This document shows positions 53,015 to 61,991 of a stretch of 64,000 nt of DNA, piece after piece. A program made the translations under genes and the position numbers. The stretch covers positions 127,257-191,256 of the forward strand of contig CAVTIX010000019.1 of assembly GCA_963734725.1 (NCBI GenBank), read 5' to 3'. Every line of letters begins with the position of its first letter. The stretch's first letter is position 1. The stretch is from DASXKD01 sp963734725 (GTDB taxonomy: Bacteria > Actinomycetota > Actinomycetes > Streptosporangiales > Streptosporangiaceae). Under the pieces are notes generated by a model. It did not search any database. It was not told the origin of the DNA and worked only from the letters and a program-made list of their open reading frames with translations.

Positions 53015-54235
53015 ATGGTGGTCGCCGGGTTCGTCGCGCCTTATCTGCTCGACACCACGACGCGGTTCGTGGAGGCCGCGGCGCGCCTGCCGGACGTGCG
53101 GACGGCCCTGATCACCTGCGAGCCCGAGGACCGGCTGCCGCCCCCGCTCAGGCAGCACCTGGCCGGGCACTGGCGGATCGACGACCCGCTCGACCCCGGC
53201 CAGATCGCCGCCGCGGTGCAGGGCCTGTCCCGCCAGCTCGGCCAGGTGGAGCGGCTGCTGGCCGTCCTGGAGCAGCTGCAGGTCCCGCTGGCCCAGGTGC
53301 GGGAGCACCTCGGCATCCCCGGCATGGACCCGGTCACGGCGAACAACTTCCGCGACAAGGCGCAGATGAAGACGGTGCTGCGGGCGGCCGGCGTCCCGTG
53401 CGCCCGGCACAAGCTGGCCGTCTCGCCGGCTGACGCGATCGAATTCGCCGAACGGGTGGGTTTCCCGCTGGTCGTCAAGCCGCCTGCCGGAGCCGGGGCG
53501 AAGAGCACCTTCCGCCTCGACGCTCCCGCCGACCTGAACGCCTGGCTGGAGGCGGTGCCCCCGATGCCGGACCGGCCCGCGCAGATCGAGGAGTTCCTCA
53601 CCGGCGACGAGGGCTCCTACGACAGCGTGATGGTGGACGGGCAGGTCGTCTGGGACTCGGTCTCGAACTACCTGCCGACCCCGCTCGAGGTGCTGCGCAA
53701 CCCGTGGATGCAGTGGGTGGTGCTGCTGCCGCGCGACATTACCGGTCCGCGGTACGCGGGAATCAGGGAGGTCGCGCCGCAGGCGCTGAAGGCGCTCGGG
53801 CTCAGCACCGGGCTCAGCCACATGGAGTGGTTCCGCCGCCCGGACGGCTCGGTGGCCGTGTCCGAGGTCGGCGCGCGCCCGCCGGGCGCCCAGATCACCT
53901 CGATGCTGTGCTACGCGCACGACTTCGACCTGTACACCGCGTGGGCCGCCCTGATGGTGCACGGCAGCTTCGACCCGCCGCCGCGGAAGTGGGCCGCGGG
54001 CACGGTCTACCTGCGCGGGCAGGGCGCCGGGCAGGTGGTCGCCGTCCACGGCCTCGACGCGCTGCCGGCCGAGGTGACCTCCCTGGTCGTCGACTCGCGG
54101 CTGCCCCGGGCAGGCCAGCCGTCCTCGGGCAGCTACGAGGGCGACGGCTACATCACCATCAGGCACCCGGACACCGAGGTGGTCACCGCCGCGCTGAAGA
54201 AGCTGGTCAGCACCGTCCGGGTGGAGCTCGGTTGA
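53015..54235 (+). CDS. ATP-grasp ligase 2
   Basis: ATG 53015 after ggagggtacgttcttccc; GTG 53018 also possible. About 406 residues. Motifs: GMDPVTANNFRDKAQMKTVL, AERVGFPLVVKPPAGAGAKS, PAQIEEFLTGDEGSYDSVMV and GLSHMEWFRRPDGSVAVSEV followed by GARPPG. The N-terminal preATP-grasp part is different from paralogs 1 and 3 (TTTRFVEAAARLPDVRTALI), so it may bind a different first substrate. Stop overlaps the TTG start of ATP-grasp 3 (TTGA). Confidence 0.9.
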   Translation: MVVAGFVAPYLLDTTTRFVEAAARLPDVRTALITCEPEDRLPPPLRQHLAGHWRIDDPLDPGQIAAAVQGLSRQLGQVERLLAVLEQLQVPLAQVREHLGIPGMDPVTANNFRDKAQMKTVLRAAGVPCARHKLAVSPADAIEFAERVGFPLVVKPPAGAGAKSTFRLDAPADLNAWLEAVPPMPDRPAQIEEFLTGDEGSYDSVMVDGQVVWDSVSNYLPTPLEVLRNPWMQWVVLLPRDITGPRYAGIREVAPQALKALGLSTGLSHMEWFRRPDGSVAVSEVGARPPGAQITSMLCYAHDFDLYTAWAALMVHGSFDPPPRKWAAGTVYLRGQGAGQVVAVHGLDALPAEVTSLVVDSRLPRAGQPSSGSYEGDGYITIRHPDTEVVTAALKKLVSTVRVELG

Positions 54236-55448
54236 ACGTGCTGATGATCTCGCCCGGCTATCCAGCGGAGATGGCCTTCTTCACCCGCGGCCTGAGCCAG
54301 GCCGGCGTGACCGTCATCGGCCTGGGCGACCAGTCGCCTGACGCGCTCCCGCCGGAGGCCAAGGCGGCCCTGGACCACTACGTCCAGACCGGCTCGCTGG
54401 CCGCCGAGGAGCACGTCGTCGGGACCGTGCGCGGGCTGGCCAAGCACGTGCGCATCGACCAGGTCGAGTGCCTGTGGGAGCCGTACATGGTGCTGGCCGC
54501 GCGGCTCCGCGAGGACCTGGGCCTGCCCGGCCTGACCGTGGCGCAGACCGTGCCGTTCCGGGACAAGGAGCAGATGAAGCAGCTGCTCGACGCGGCCGGG
54601 CTGCGCACCCCCTGGCACATGGCCGCCCGGACGGTCGCCGAGGTCTGGGCGGCCGCCGAACGGGTCGGCTATCCGCTCATCGTCAAGCCGATCGACGGGG
54701 CCGGGTCGGCGGACACCTACCGGGCCGATTCGGCCACCGAGCTCGACGCCATCCTCCCCATGGTCAGGCACGTGCCGCAGGTCAGCGTGGAGGAGTTCGT
54801 CGACGCCGAGGAGTTCACCTACGACACCATCTGCGCGGGCGGGAACGTCCTGGTGGAGAACATCTGCCAGTACCACCCGCGCCCGCTGCTGACCAAGATC
54901 CACGAGTGGGTCAGCCCGGTCACGATGGCGCTCCGCGACCTGGACGAGCCCGGGCTGCAGGGCGGCCGCGAGCTCGGCCGCGCCGTGCTGCGGGCGCTCG
55001 GGTTCACCGACGGGTTCACCCACATGGAGTGGTACCGCAAGGCCGACGGCGAGGTGGTGTTCGGCGAGATCGGCGCCCGGCCGCCCGGCGCCCGCACCGT
55101 CGACGTGATGAACTACGCCACCGACGCCGACCTGTTCTCCGGCTGGGCGCACGCCGTCACGCACGGGAGCATCCCGTATCCGGTCGAGCGCAAATACAAC
55201 GCGGGCAGCATCTTCAAGCGGGCCCAGGGGGCCGGCGGATCACCCGCTACGAGGGCCTGGACCACCTGCTGGCCGAGTACGGCGACCACGTCGCCGCGAT
55301 CGACCTGCTCCCGGTCGGCGCGCCGCGGCGGGACTGGCGGGCCACCCTGATCGCCGACGGCATGGTGATCGTCCGCCACCCCGAGCTGCCCCAGGCGATG
55401 GAGATGGCGCAGCGGTTCGCCGCCGAGCTGCACCTGTTCGCGGGCTGA
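54232..55448 (+). CDS. ATP-grasp ligase 3, frameshifted near 3' end
   Basis: TTG 54232 (LNVLMISPGYPAEMAFFTRG), overlapping ligase 2; ATG 54244 is an alternative. Motifs: TVAQTVPFRDKEQMKQLLDA, AERVGYPLIVKPIDGAGSAD, VEEFVDAEEFTYDTICAGGN and FTHMEWYRKADGEVVFGEIG followed by ARPPGARTVDVMNYATDADL. Text is continuous to about 55238, then one base off reads ITRYEGLDHLLAEYGDHVAA and ends at 55448. The in-frame version stops at 55350. One base is missing near 55235-55242. If this is real, only the last about 70 residues are altered, outside the core. Confidence 0.87.
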
Positions 55449-55471
55449 GGCCGGGGCGTAACGTCCTGTCC

Positions 55472-56815
55472 ATGACTGTGCGCCTCAGCGACGCCATGCG
55501 GCAGGTCCTGCCGTCCGTCCGCGCCGACCTGGAACGGCTGGTGCGGATCCCGTCGGTGTCGGCGGACCCGGAGGCCGCGCAGCACGTCTGGGCCAGCGCC
55601 GCCGCCACCGCGGGGCTGCTCCGCGAGGCGGGCCTGCCCGAGGTCGACGTGGTGACCGCCGGGGACAGCCGGCCCGCGGTGCTCGGCCACAGGCCGGGCC
55701 CGCCCGGCGCCCCCACCGTGCTGCTGTACGCGCACCACGACGTGCAGCCGCCGGGCGAGGCCGCGGACTGGGACAGCGACCCGTTCGAGCCGGCCGAGCG
55801 GGACGGGCGGCTCTACGGGCGCGGCACCGCCGACGACAAGGCGGGCGTGGCGGTGCACCTGGCCGCGCTCCGGGCTCACGGCGATCAGCTCCCGGTCGGG
55901 GTCACCGTGCTGGTCGAGGGCGAGGAGGAGATCGGCTCGCCGGCCCTGTCCGGGTTCCTGCGCGCCTTCCGGGACTCACTCAAGGCCGACGTGGTGGTGT
56001 TCGCCGACGCGGGGAACTGGACCGCGGACGTCCCGGCGCTGACCACCTCGCTGCGCGGCGGGACCGCCGTCGTGGTGGAGGTGCGGACGCTGCGCCACGG
56101 CGTGCACAGCGGCATGTACGGCGGCCCGGTCCCCGACGCGCTGACCGCGCTGTGCCGGATGCTGGCCAGCCTGCACGACGAGAACGGGAACGTGGCGGTC
56201 CCCGGCCTGACCCACGGTCACAGGGCCGAGGCCGACCCGCCCGACCTGACCGAGGCGCATTTCCGCGCCGAGGCGGGGGTGCTCGACGGGGTGCGGCTGA
56301 CCGGCACCGGCGCCCTGACCGACCGGCTCTGGGCCGGCCCGGCGATCGCCGTGACCGGCATCGACGCGCCGTCGGTGGCGGCCGCGTCCAACACGCTGAT
56401 CCCGGTGGCGCGGGCCAAGGTGAGCATGCGGGTGGCGCCCGGCGACGACGCGGCCGCGGCCCGCGACGCGCTCGTGGCGCACCTCGAGGCGCACGCGCCC
56501 TGGGGCGCCCGGGTGAGCGTGCAGCCGGGTGCTGTCGCCGCCCCGTTCACCGCCCGGTCCGCCGGGCGGGCGTACCGGTGCGCCCGTTCGGCCCTCAACG
56601 AGGCCTGGGGGACGGCGGCCGTGGACGCGGGCGCGGGCGGGTCCATCCCCTTCGTCACCGCCTACGCCGGCCTCTTCCCGGACGCGGAGATCCTGATCAC
56701 CGGGGTGGAAGACCCGGGGACGCGGGCCCACGGCAGCAACGAGAGCCTGCACCTGGTCACCTTCGAGCGGGCCTGCCTGGCCGAGGCCCTGCTGCTGGGC
56801 CACCTGGGAGGCTAG
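55472..56815 (+). CDS. M20-family metallopeptidase (dipeptidase-like)
   Basis: ATG 55472, 447 residues, 23 bp after ligase 3, so likely co-transcribed. M20 motifs: VLLYAHHDVQPPGEAADWDS with metal His/Asp, YGRGTADDKAGVAVHLAAL (metal Asp, catalytic Asp), VLVEGEEEIGSPALSGFLRA (catalytic Glu pair), and HGSNESLHLVTFERACLAEA (C-terminal metal His). The lid domain is present (ASNTLIPVARAKVSMRVAPG). Close to carnosinase/PepV-type dipeptidases. In context it may process a peptide linked to the ATP-grasp products. Its end overlaps the convergent CMD gene by 4 bp. Confidence 0.9.
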   Translation: MTVRLSDAMRQVLPSVRADLERLVRIPSVSADPEAAQHVWASAAATAGLLREAGLPEVDVVTAGDSRPAVLGHRPGPPGAPTVLLYAHHDVQPPGEAADWDSDPFEPAERDGRLYGRGTADDKAGVAVHLAALRAHGDQLPVGVTVLVEGEEEIGSPALSGFLRAFRDSLKADVVVFADAGNWTADVPALTTSLRGGTAVVVEVRTLRHGVHSGMYGGPVPDALTALCRMLASLHDENGNVAVPGLTHGHRAEADPPDLTEAHFRAEAGVLDGVRLTGTGALTDRLWAGPAIAVTGIDAPSVAAASNTLIPVARAKVSMRVAPGDDAAAARDALVAHLEAHAPWGARVSVQPGAVAAPFTARSAGRAYRCARSALNEAWGTAAVDAGAGGSIPFVTAYAGLFPDAEILITGVEDPGTRAHGSNESLHLVTFERACLAEALLLGHLGG

Positions 56816-57396
56816 GCCGGCCCGCCGACATCGGCGAACAGCGGCGCGCCCGGCTCCGGCGCGAGCCGGGTCGCCCGGGCGACGTAGGAGATCGCGCGGT
56901 ACCAGCCGCAGATCAGCAAGGCGTCGACGGCGCCCTCGTCGCCGACCCCGGCGACCAGGCTGGTCCAGTCGGCGTCGGACAGGTCGCGGTCGCGGTCCAG
57001 CGCGTCGGCCGCACGGAGCACGGCCCGGTCGGCCGGGTCGGTCCAGCACGGGTCATCCGGGTGCCCGGCGGTCACCGAGCGGACCTGCTCGCCGGACAGG
57101 CCGGCCTTGGCCGCGAACACCTGGACGTGCACGCCCCACTCGTACTCGGCGCCGCACCGCGCGGTGGTGCGCAGGATGAGCAGCTCCCGGTGGCGCAGGC
57201 TCAGGGCGCACCGGCGGGACAGGTAGTACCGGCCCCAGCCGGCCAGGCCGTGCGCCCGGTCCGGGCGGCGGGCGAACACCCGGAAGATCCCGATCGGCGG
57301 CCCGAGCGCCTCGAGCGCGGCGGCGGTCTCCGCGTCGTACGGCGGCGTCACCGGCGCGACCCGGGGCGGGGTATTCTGGTTCGAATTCCGAAGCAT
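56812..57396 (-). CDS. Carboxymuconolactone decarboxylase (AhpD-like) family protein
   Basis: ATG 57396, 194 residues. CMD signature LSLRHRELLILRTTARCGAE with YEWGVHVQVFAAKAGLSGEQ (Glu/His of the catalytic motif) and the helical end DEGAVDALLICGWYRAISYV. The double-Cys AhpD site is not seen, so peroxidase activity is doubtful and a decarboxylase or unknown role more likely. Divergent from an HxlR-type regulator across a 10-bp inverted repeat that touches its own start. Confidence 0.85.
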   Translation of the reverse strand: MLRNSNQNTPPRVAPVTPPYDAETAAALEALGPPIGIFRVFARRPDRAHGLAGWGRYYLSRRCALSLRHRELLILRTTARCGAEYEWGVHVQVFAAKAGLSGEQVRSVTAGHPDDPCWTDPADRAVLRAADALDRDRDLSDADWTSLVAGVGDEGAVDALLICGWYRAISYVARATRLAPEPGAPLFADVGGPA

Positions 57397-57427
57397 GACT
57401 GCTAGCGTAGCACCTTGTGCTTCGGAA
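57386..57427. promoter_or_regulatory. Candidate HxlR operator: TTCCGAAGCA-N22-TGCTTCGGAA
   Basis: Perfect 10-bp arms (57386-57395 and 57418-57427) flank a 22-bp centre that includes GCTA-gcg-TAGC. The left arm overlaps the CMD start, the right lies 36 bp before the HxlR start, so binding would close both promoters. Confidence 0.68.
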
Positions 57428-57463
57428 ATAGAAGCGCAGCTGGTCACGTGGCAGGAGGTGCGG

Positions 57464-57799
57464 ATGGCTCGGTCGGACACGCCGCTGCCCGGCCGGCCGG
57501 TACGGGGGTCCGCCACCGGCCGGCCCGTCATGGCCCTCCTCGACCTGCTGGGCCGGCGGTGGGCGCTGCGCGTGCTCTGGGAGCTGCGGGCCGGGCCGGT
57601 ACCCAGCTTCCGGGAGCTGCAGAGCCGGTGCGGCGGCGTGTCCTCGAGCGTGCTCACCGACCGGCTCGCCGAGCTGCGCGAGGCCGGCATCGTGGAGCGC
57701 GCCGACGACGGGTACCGGCTGTCCGCGCGCGGGGCGGAACTGGCCGAGGTGGTCATGCTGATGGCCAGGTGGGCCGCGGACTGGCAGCCGCCAGCCTGA
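57464..57799 (+). CDS. HxlR-family winged HTH regulator
   Basis: Start at ATG 57464 after gcaggaggtgcgg; a longer frame from 57395 overlaps the divergent gene start. 111 residues: MALLDLLGRRWALRVLWELR, FRELQSRCGGVSSSVLTDRL, AELREAGIVERADDGYRLSA, the MarR-like HxlR fold. Lacks an obvious sensor domain; a Cys (RCGG) could serve in redox or aldehyde sensing as in other HxlR proteins. Predicted controller of the divergent CMD gene. Confidence 0.9.
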   Translation: MARSDTPLPGRPVRGSATGRPVMALLDLLGRRWALRVLWELRAGPVPSFRELQSRCGGVSSSVLTDRLAELREAGIVERADDGYRLSARGAELAEVVMLMARWAADWQPPA

Positions 57800-57813
57800 C
57801 GGCCACCACCGGA

Positions 57814-58479
57814 TCAGCCGTCGGCGGCCAGGCCCTCGCCGATGAACGTGAGGGTGAGCTCCTCGAGGCGATGCCGGGTGGCGTCGGGGACGTCGCGCAG
57901 CGGGCCCGACCCGGCGAGCACCGCCAGCCCGTGCACCGCGGACCAGATCGGGTACTCGATGCCGTCGCGGCGCTCCCGGCGGAGCACGCCGGCCTCGACC
58001 AGCTCGTCGAGTGCGGTTCGGAGCTGACCCAGCGGCGAGCGATCCCGCCCGGTGGCGTCGTCTGGGACGCCGTAGGCGTGCTGCTGCGGCACGGCGAACG
58101 CGGTCGCGAACAGCCCCGGTTCCTCGCGAGCAAACTCCAGGTACGCGGTGCCGATGGCGGCCAGCCGCAGGCCGGCCGCGGCGGGATCACCGTGCCTGCC
58201 GCGCACCCGGGCGACGCCGGCGGCCATCCGGTCGGCGAGCTCGCCCATGGCCGCCGAACAGACCGCGGCGAGGAGCTCGTCACGGTCGGCGAAGTGCCGG
58301 TAGGCGGCGTTGGGCACCACGCCCACCATCCGGGTCGCCTCACGGAGCACCACGGCGTCCGGACCGCCGGCCCGGGCCAGCTCGAGCCCCGCGGCGACCA
58401 GGCCCTCGCGGACGGCCCCTCGCGGCCGTCGCCGCCGCTCCGCCTGGTGGGTCTCCCCTGCTGATCGGCTGGCCGTCAC
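57814..58479 (-). CDS. TetR-family transcriptional regulator
   Basis: Start GTG 58479 (VTASRSAGETHQAERRRRPR); the frame upstream to 58539 overlaps the operators. HTH part: AVREGLVAAGLELARAGGPD, VVLREATRMVGVVPNAAYRH and FADRDELLAAVCSAAMGELA. C-terminal ligand domain of TetR_C type follows. Divergent from the carbonic anhydrase, with two copies of a 17-bp palindrome between; classical TetR repressor layout. Confidence 0.92.
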   Translation of the reverse strand: MTASRSAGETHQAERRRRPRGAVREGLVAAGLELARAGGPDAVVLREATRMVGVVPNAAYRHFADRDELLAAVCSAAMGELADRMAAGVARVRGRHGDPAAAGLRLAAIGTAYLEFAREEPGLFATAFAVPQQHAYGVPDDATGRDRSPLGQLRTALDELVEAGVLRRERRDGIEYPIWSAVHGLAVLAGSGPLRDVPDATRHRLEELTLTFIGEGLAADG

Positions 58480-58495
58480 GGCGACAGGATAACAA

Positions 58496-58540
58496 AGTGG
58501 ACAGCGTCCACTTCCTCGATTAATGTGTACAGCGTCCACT
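58496..58540. promoter_or_regulatory. Two TetR operator-like palindromes
   Basis: Site 1 AGTGGAC-agc-GTCCACT (58496-58512) is perfect; site 2 TGTGTAC-agc-GTCCACT (58524-58540) has two mismatched positions in the left arm. Centres are 28 bp apart, between regulator start 58479 and enzyme start 58557. Strong candidate operators for the neighbouring TetR. Confidence 0.8.
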
Positions 58541-58556
58541 AACGAAGGGAACCAGC

Positions 58557-59096
58557 ATGACCAGGATGAACCCCCTGCTCGAGCGCAACGAGCAGTTCGC
58601 CCATGCCTACACCCCCGTGGCCCTCGGCCCGCCCGCCGCGCGGATGCTCGTCGTCACCTGCCTCGACCACCGGGTCGACCCCGCGATCGTCCTCGGACTC
58701 CGGCTCGGCGACGCTCCCGTCATCCGCAACGCGGGGGGACGCGTCACCCCGGCCGTCATCGACGACATCGCCTTCCTCGCCTTCCTCGCCGAGCAGCTGT
58801 TCGGCGACCAGCTCGCGGCGGACACGCTGTTCGAAGTGGCGGTCATCCACCACACGCAGTGCGGAACCGGCCTGCTCGCCGACCCCGGCTTCCGGCACCA
58901 GGCCGCCGAGGCGACCGGCCTCGCCGAGGCCGCGCTGGAGGCCTCCGCGGTCGCCGACCCGCACATCACCGTCAAGGCCGACGTCGAGCGCCTGCTCACC
59001 TCGCCCTTGCTCTCGCCGAAGGTGAGCGTCTCCGGCCACGTGTACGACATCGCCACCGGACGCGTGACTACTACTGTCGACGCCCGGTACCCGTAG
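58557..59096 (+). CDS. Beta-carbonic-anhydrase-like protein
   Basis: ATG 58557 after aacgaagggaaccagc; 179 residues. Zinc ligands of beta-CAs: Cys and Asp in MLVVTCLDHRVDP, and His and Cys in FEVAVIHHTQCGTGLLADPG; the loop VIRNAGGRVTPAVIDDIAFL is also typical. Reversible CO2 hydration is the expected activity, although small actinobacterial relatives may act otherwise. Under the divergent TetR regulator, which would make it inducible, an unusual setting for a carbonic anhydrase. Confidence 0.88.
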   Translation: MTRMNPLLERNEQFAHAYTPVALGPPAARMLVVTCLDHRVDPAIVLGLRLGDAPVIRNAGGRVTPAVIDDIAFLAFLAEQLFGDQLAADTLFEVAVIHHTQCGTGLLADPGFRHQAAEATGLAEAALEASAVADPHITVKADVERLLTSPLLSPKVSVSGHVYDIATGRVTTTVDARYP

Positions 59097-59132
59097 TGAT
59101 CCCTGCTGGCTTCAATTCATCCGGTACCGCGC

Positions 59133-61490
59133 TTACTCGCGGGCTAGCATCGCCTGCGCTTCGCGTTCGAGGTCGACGTAGGGATCGCCGCTGACGTCGA
59201 CGGCGACCCGCTTGATCGTGCCGCCGGTAAAGCGGTGCGGCGATCCGTTCGGGTAGTCGTCCGTGACCGCCTCGCCGCTGTCGCGGCCCACGCACAGGCC
59301 CTCGCCGGCGAACATGAACTGTCCCGGCTGGGTCTTGATCCGGCCCTCGGCGACCTTCTTGTCCCCGTGGTACAGGGACAGGATCCCGGTCGACACGTGG
59401 GGCGGGTCCTCGCCGTCCTTTTCGAAGGACGCCGACAGGATCAGGTTCTGCCCGGTGGGCATGTCCTGGGTGCTGTCGATCTTCTGCTCCATCATGCCGA
59501 CGAAGTTGTTGACGTAGTGCAGCCGGTTGTCCTTCACGTACAGGGCGTGGCCGCCGAACCGGGACCCGTGCGCGAACAGGACCCCTTCCGCGCCGGGGGC
59601 GGGGATATCGACCAGGGCGCCGATCGTGAAGGACCGGTTGCGGATGTTCACCGCCTGCGCCTCGGGCACCTCGGCGGTGTCGGGGAAGTAGGTGTACCGT
59701 TCGCGGGGCGAGGCCAGCTGCGGTCGCGGTGTCAGGATGATCTCCAGCGGGGACCGGTCATCGAGAGGGAAGGCATCGTTCTGGCCGGCCTCGGCGTACC
59801 ACAGGTTGACCAGCTCCCGGACCTTCTCCGGGTGCTCGGCGGCGAGGTCGTGCAGCTCGGCGCGGTCGACATCGGTGTGGTACAGCTCCCAGGTGTCGTC
59901 GTTGAAGTCGCTCCAGCCGCTGAGCGTCGGGTGGGTGGTAACCGCCTTCCAGCCGTCGTGCCAGATCCCGCGTGAGCCGAGCATCGAGTAGAACTGGGTC
60001 TTGCGGGCCGACGGCGCGGACGGGTCATCCACGCTGTAGCGCATGCTCACGCCGTCGAGCCGGCTCTGCACGTGGCCCTTGATCGTTTCCGGGGCCTCGA
60101 CGCCGAGAACGTCGAGGATGGTGGGCACGATGTCGATCGCGTGGTGGTACTGGTGGCGTATCTCGCCCTGACCGGCCGTGGACGAGGGCCAGGAGATGAT
60201 GCACGGGTCGGCGGTGCCGCCGTTGAACTCGTACCGCTTCCACATCTTGAACGGCGTGTTGAACGCCATCGCCCACCCGTTCGGGTAATGGTTGTAGGTC
60301 CGAGTCCCGCCGAGCTCGTCGAGCATCGCCAGGTTCGCCTGGATATTGTCGGGGATGCCGTTAGCGAACAACATCTCGTTGACCGATCCGTCGGGGCCGC
60401 CCTCGCCGCTGGCGCCGTTGTCCGATACCAGGATCACCAGCGTGTTCTCGCGTTGCCCGGACTCCTCCAGGTAGTCGAGCAGCCGGCCGATGTGATGGTC
60501 GGCGTGGGCCAGGAACCCCGCGTAGACCTCAGCCATCCGCGCGAACAGCCGCTTCTCGTCGGCAGACAGCGAATCCCACGGCCTGGTGACGTCTAGTGGC
60601 GGGAATGGCTGGCCCTTGGGCCCCTGGCGGGTCTCGGGGGTACCGATCGGGTTGACCGGGGGCAGCTCGGTGTCGGCTGGGACGATGCCCAGCTGCTTCT
60701 GCCGGGCCAGGGTCTGCTCTCGCATCGCCTCGTACCCCATGTCGAAGCGGCCCTTGAACTTGTCGGCCCACTCCTTTGAGACGTGGTGCGGCGCGTGCGC
60801 GGCACCGGGCGCGTAATAGAGGAAGTACGGCTTGTCCGGCGCGACCGCCTTAGCGTCCCTGATGAACTCGAGCGCCTTGTCGGTCAGGTCCTCGGTCAGG
60901 TGGTAACCCTCGGCCGGTGACTTCGGCTGGTCGACTGGGTGGTTGTCGTAGACCAGGTCCGGATACCACTGGTTGGTCTCCGCGCCCAGGAATCCGTACC
61001 AGCGCTCGAACCCCCGGCCGGATGGCCAGTTGCGCCGGGTCGAGGCGACGTTCATCTCCACCGTCGGGCACAGGTGCCACTTGCCCACCATGTAGGTGTT
61101 CCAGCCCTGCTCGCCGAGGATCTCGGGGAGCATGCCGTTCTCCGGCGGGATGGTGCCGCTGGCGTTCGGGAACCCGATCGCGGCCTCGGTGATGCAGGCC
61201 ATCGAGTTGCGGGTGTGGTTGCGGCCGGTGAGCAGGCACGACCGGGTCGGCGAGCACAGCGCCGTGGTGTGCCACTGCGTGTAGCGGATCCCGTCGTCCG
61301 CGATCCGGTCGATGTTCGGCGTCTCGATCGGGCCGCCGTAACACGACATGGCCGAGAACCCGACATCGTCCAGCACGATGTAGACGACGCTGGGCGCGCC
61401 GTCGGGAGCCTTCGGCGGCTCGAACGGCTCCCAGTCGGGCGCCGAGTCCCGGATATCGACGTTGATCGTTCCCTTGAACGGCTTGCTCAT
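59133..61490 (-). CDS. Arylsulfatase-type sulfatase
   Basis: ATG 61490 after aaggagcgcagg; ATG 61505 would place the ribosome site inside the gene. 785 residues. Sulfatase metal residues SVVYIVLDDVGFSAMSCYGG, formylglycine box TTALCSPTRSCLLTGRNHTR (CxPxR), VGKWHLCP, FLYYAPGAAHAPHHVSKEWA and VSDNGASGEGGPDGSVNEM. No signal peptide, so it may act in the cytosol or be exported otherwise. The Cys needs oxidation to formylglycine by FGE, which is not in this window. The C-terminal beta-sandwich domain (about 640-785) is complete. Confidence 0.92.
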   Translation of the reverse strand: MSKPFKGTINVDIRDSAPDWEPFEPPKAPDGAPSVVYIVLDDVGFSAMSCYGGPIETPNIDRIADDGIRYTQWHTTALCSPTRSCLLTGRNHTRNSMACITEAAIGFPNASGTIPPENGMLPEILGEQGWNTYMVGKWHLCPTVEMNVASTRRNWPSGRGFERWYGFLGAETNQWYPDLVYDNHPVDQPKSPAEGYHLTEDLTDKALEFIRDAKAVAPDKPYFLYYAPGAAHAPHHVSKEWADKFKGRFDMGYEAMREQTLARQKQLGIVPADTELPPVNPIGTPETRQGPKGQPFPPLDVTRPWDSLSADEKRLFARMAEVYAGFLAHADHHIGRLLDYLEESGQRENTLVILVSDNGASGEGGPDGSVNEMLFANGIPDNIQANLAMLDELGGTRTYNHYPNGWAMAFNTPFKMWKRYEFNGGTADPCIISWPSSTAGQGEIRHQYHHAIDIVPTILDVLGVEAPETIKGHVQSRLDGVSMRYSVDDPSAPSARKTQFYSMLGSRGIWHDGWKAVTTHPTLSGWSDFNDDTWELYHTDVDRAELHDLAAEHPEKVRELVNLWYAEAGQNDAFPLDDRSPLEIILTPRPQLASPRERYTYFPDTAEVPEAQAVNIRNRSFTIGALVDIPAPGAEGVLFAHGSRFGGHALYVKDNRLHYVNNFVGMMEQKIDSTQDMPTGQNLILSASFEKDGEDPPHVSTGILSLYHGDKKVAEGRIKTQPGQFMFAGEGLCVGRDSGEAVTDDYPNGSPHRFTGGTIKRVAVDVSGDPYVDLEREAQAMLARE

Positions 61491-61548
61491 CCTGCGCTCC
61501 TTCATCGACCCCGGTAACCGGGATCTGGGTCCGGCGGTTGCTCGGCGC

Positions 61549-61845
61549 CTAACCGCTGAGCAGCCTGGCCTTGGCAGTGGCGAATTCGTCGTCGGTCAGC
61601 GCGCCCTGCTCGTGCAAGGCCGCGAGCTGGTTCAGCTGATCGGGCATCGACGGTGCCGCGGCGGGCGCGTCCTGGGCCGGAGGGTCCGGGGTGGCCGGCG
61701 CTTGCTCCAGGGTGGCGAGACGTTCGTCCTGCTCGTTCTCCTGCTGTTCCCCTTCCGCTGACCGCCGCGCGGCGCTCTTGCCGACGGCATAGGCGCCACC
61801 CCCCACCACGGCTGCGCGCATCAGCGGGCGTCTTCGACGGAACAT
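61549..61845 (-). CDS. SHOCT-domain small protein
   Basis: ATG 61845 after gacctgaggaggctgtc, an excellent ribosome site. 98 residues: basic start MFRRRRPLMRAAVVGGGAYA (possible membrane-inserted helix), an acidic/Gln helix (EGEQQENEQDERLATLEQAP), a Pro/Ala linker and a C-terminal SHOCT motif QLNQLAALHEQGALTDDEFA, TAKARLLSG. SHOCT modules mediate oligomerisation; function unknown. Confidence 0.85.
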   Translation of the reverse strand: MFRRRRPLMRAAVVGGGAYAVGKSAARRSAEGEQQENEQDERLATLEQAPATPDPPAQDAPAAAPSMPDQLNQLAALHEQGALTDDEFATAKARLLSG

Positions 61846-61991
61846 GACAGCCTCCTCAGGTCACGGCTGCCGGCGGATTGCTCCGCATGAGCCACCTGCG
61901 CTGAGAGTCGCACGTCCTCGGCTTGCGGGCACCACCCTTCCGGGGTGGTACAGCGCGATCGGGCCGCGCCGGTGGCAACATGTCCCGATCC

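Noticed and set aside
57370..57400. tRNA-like text ggttcgaattcc
   Set aside because: It looks like a T-loop, but no acceptor or anticodon stem pairs around it; it is part of the CMD start region.
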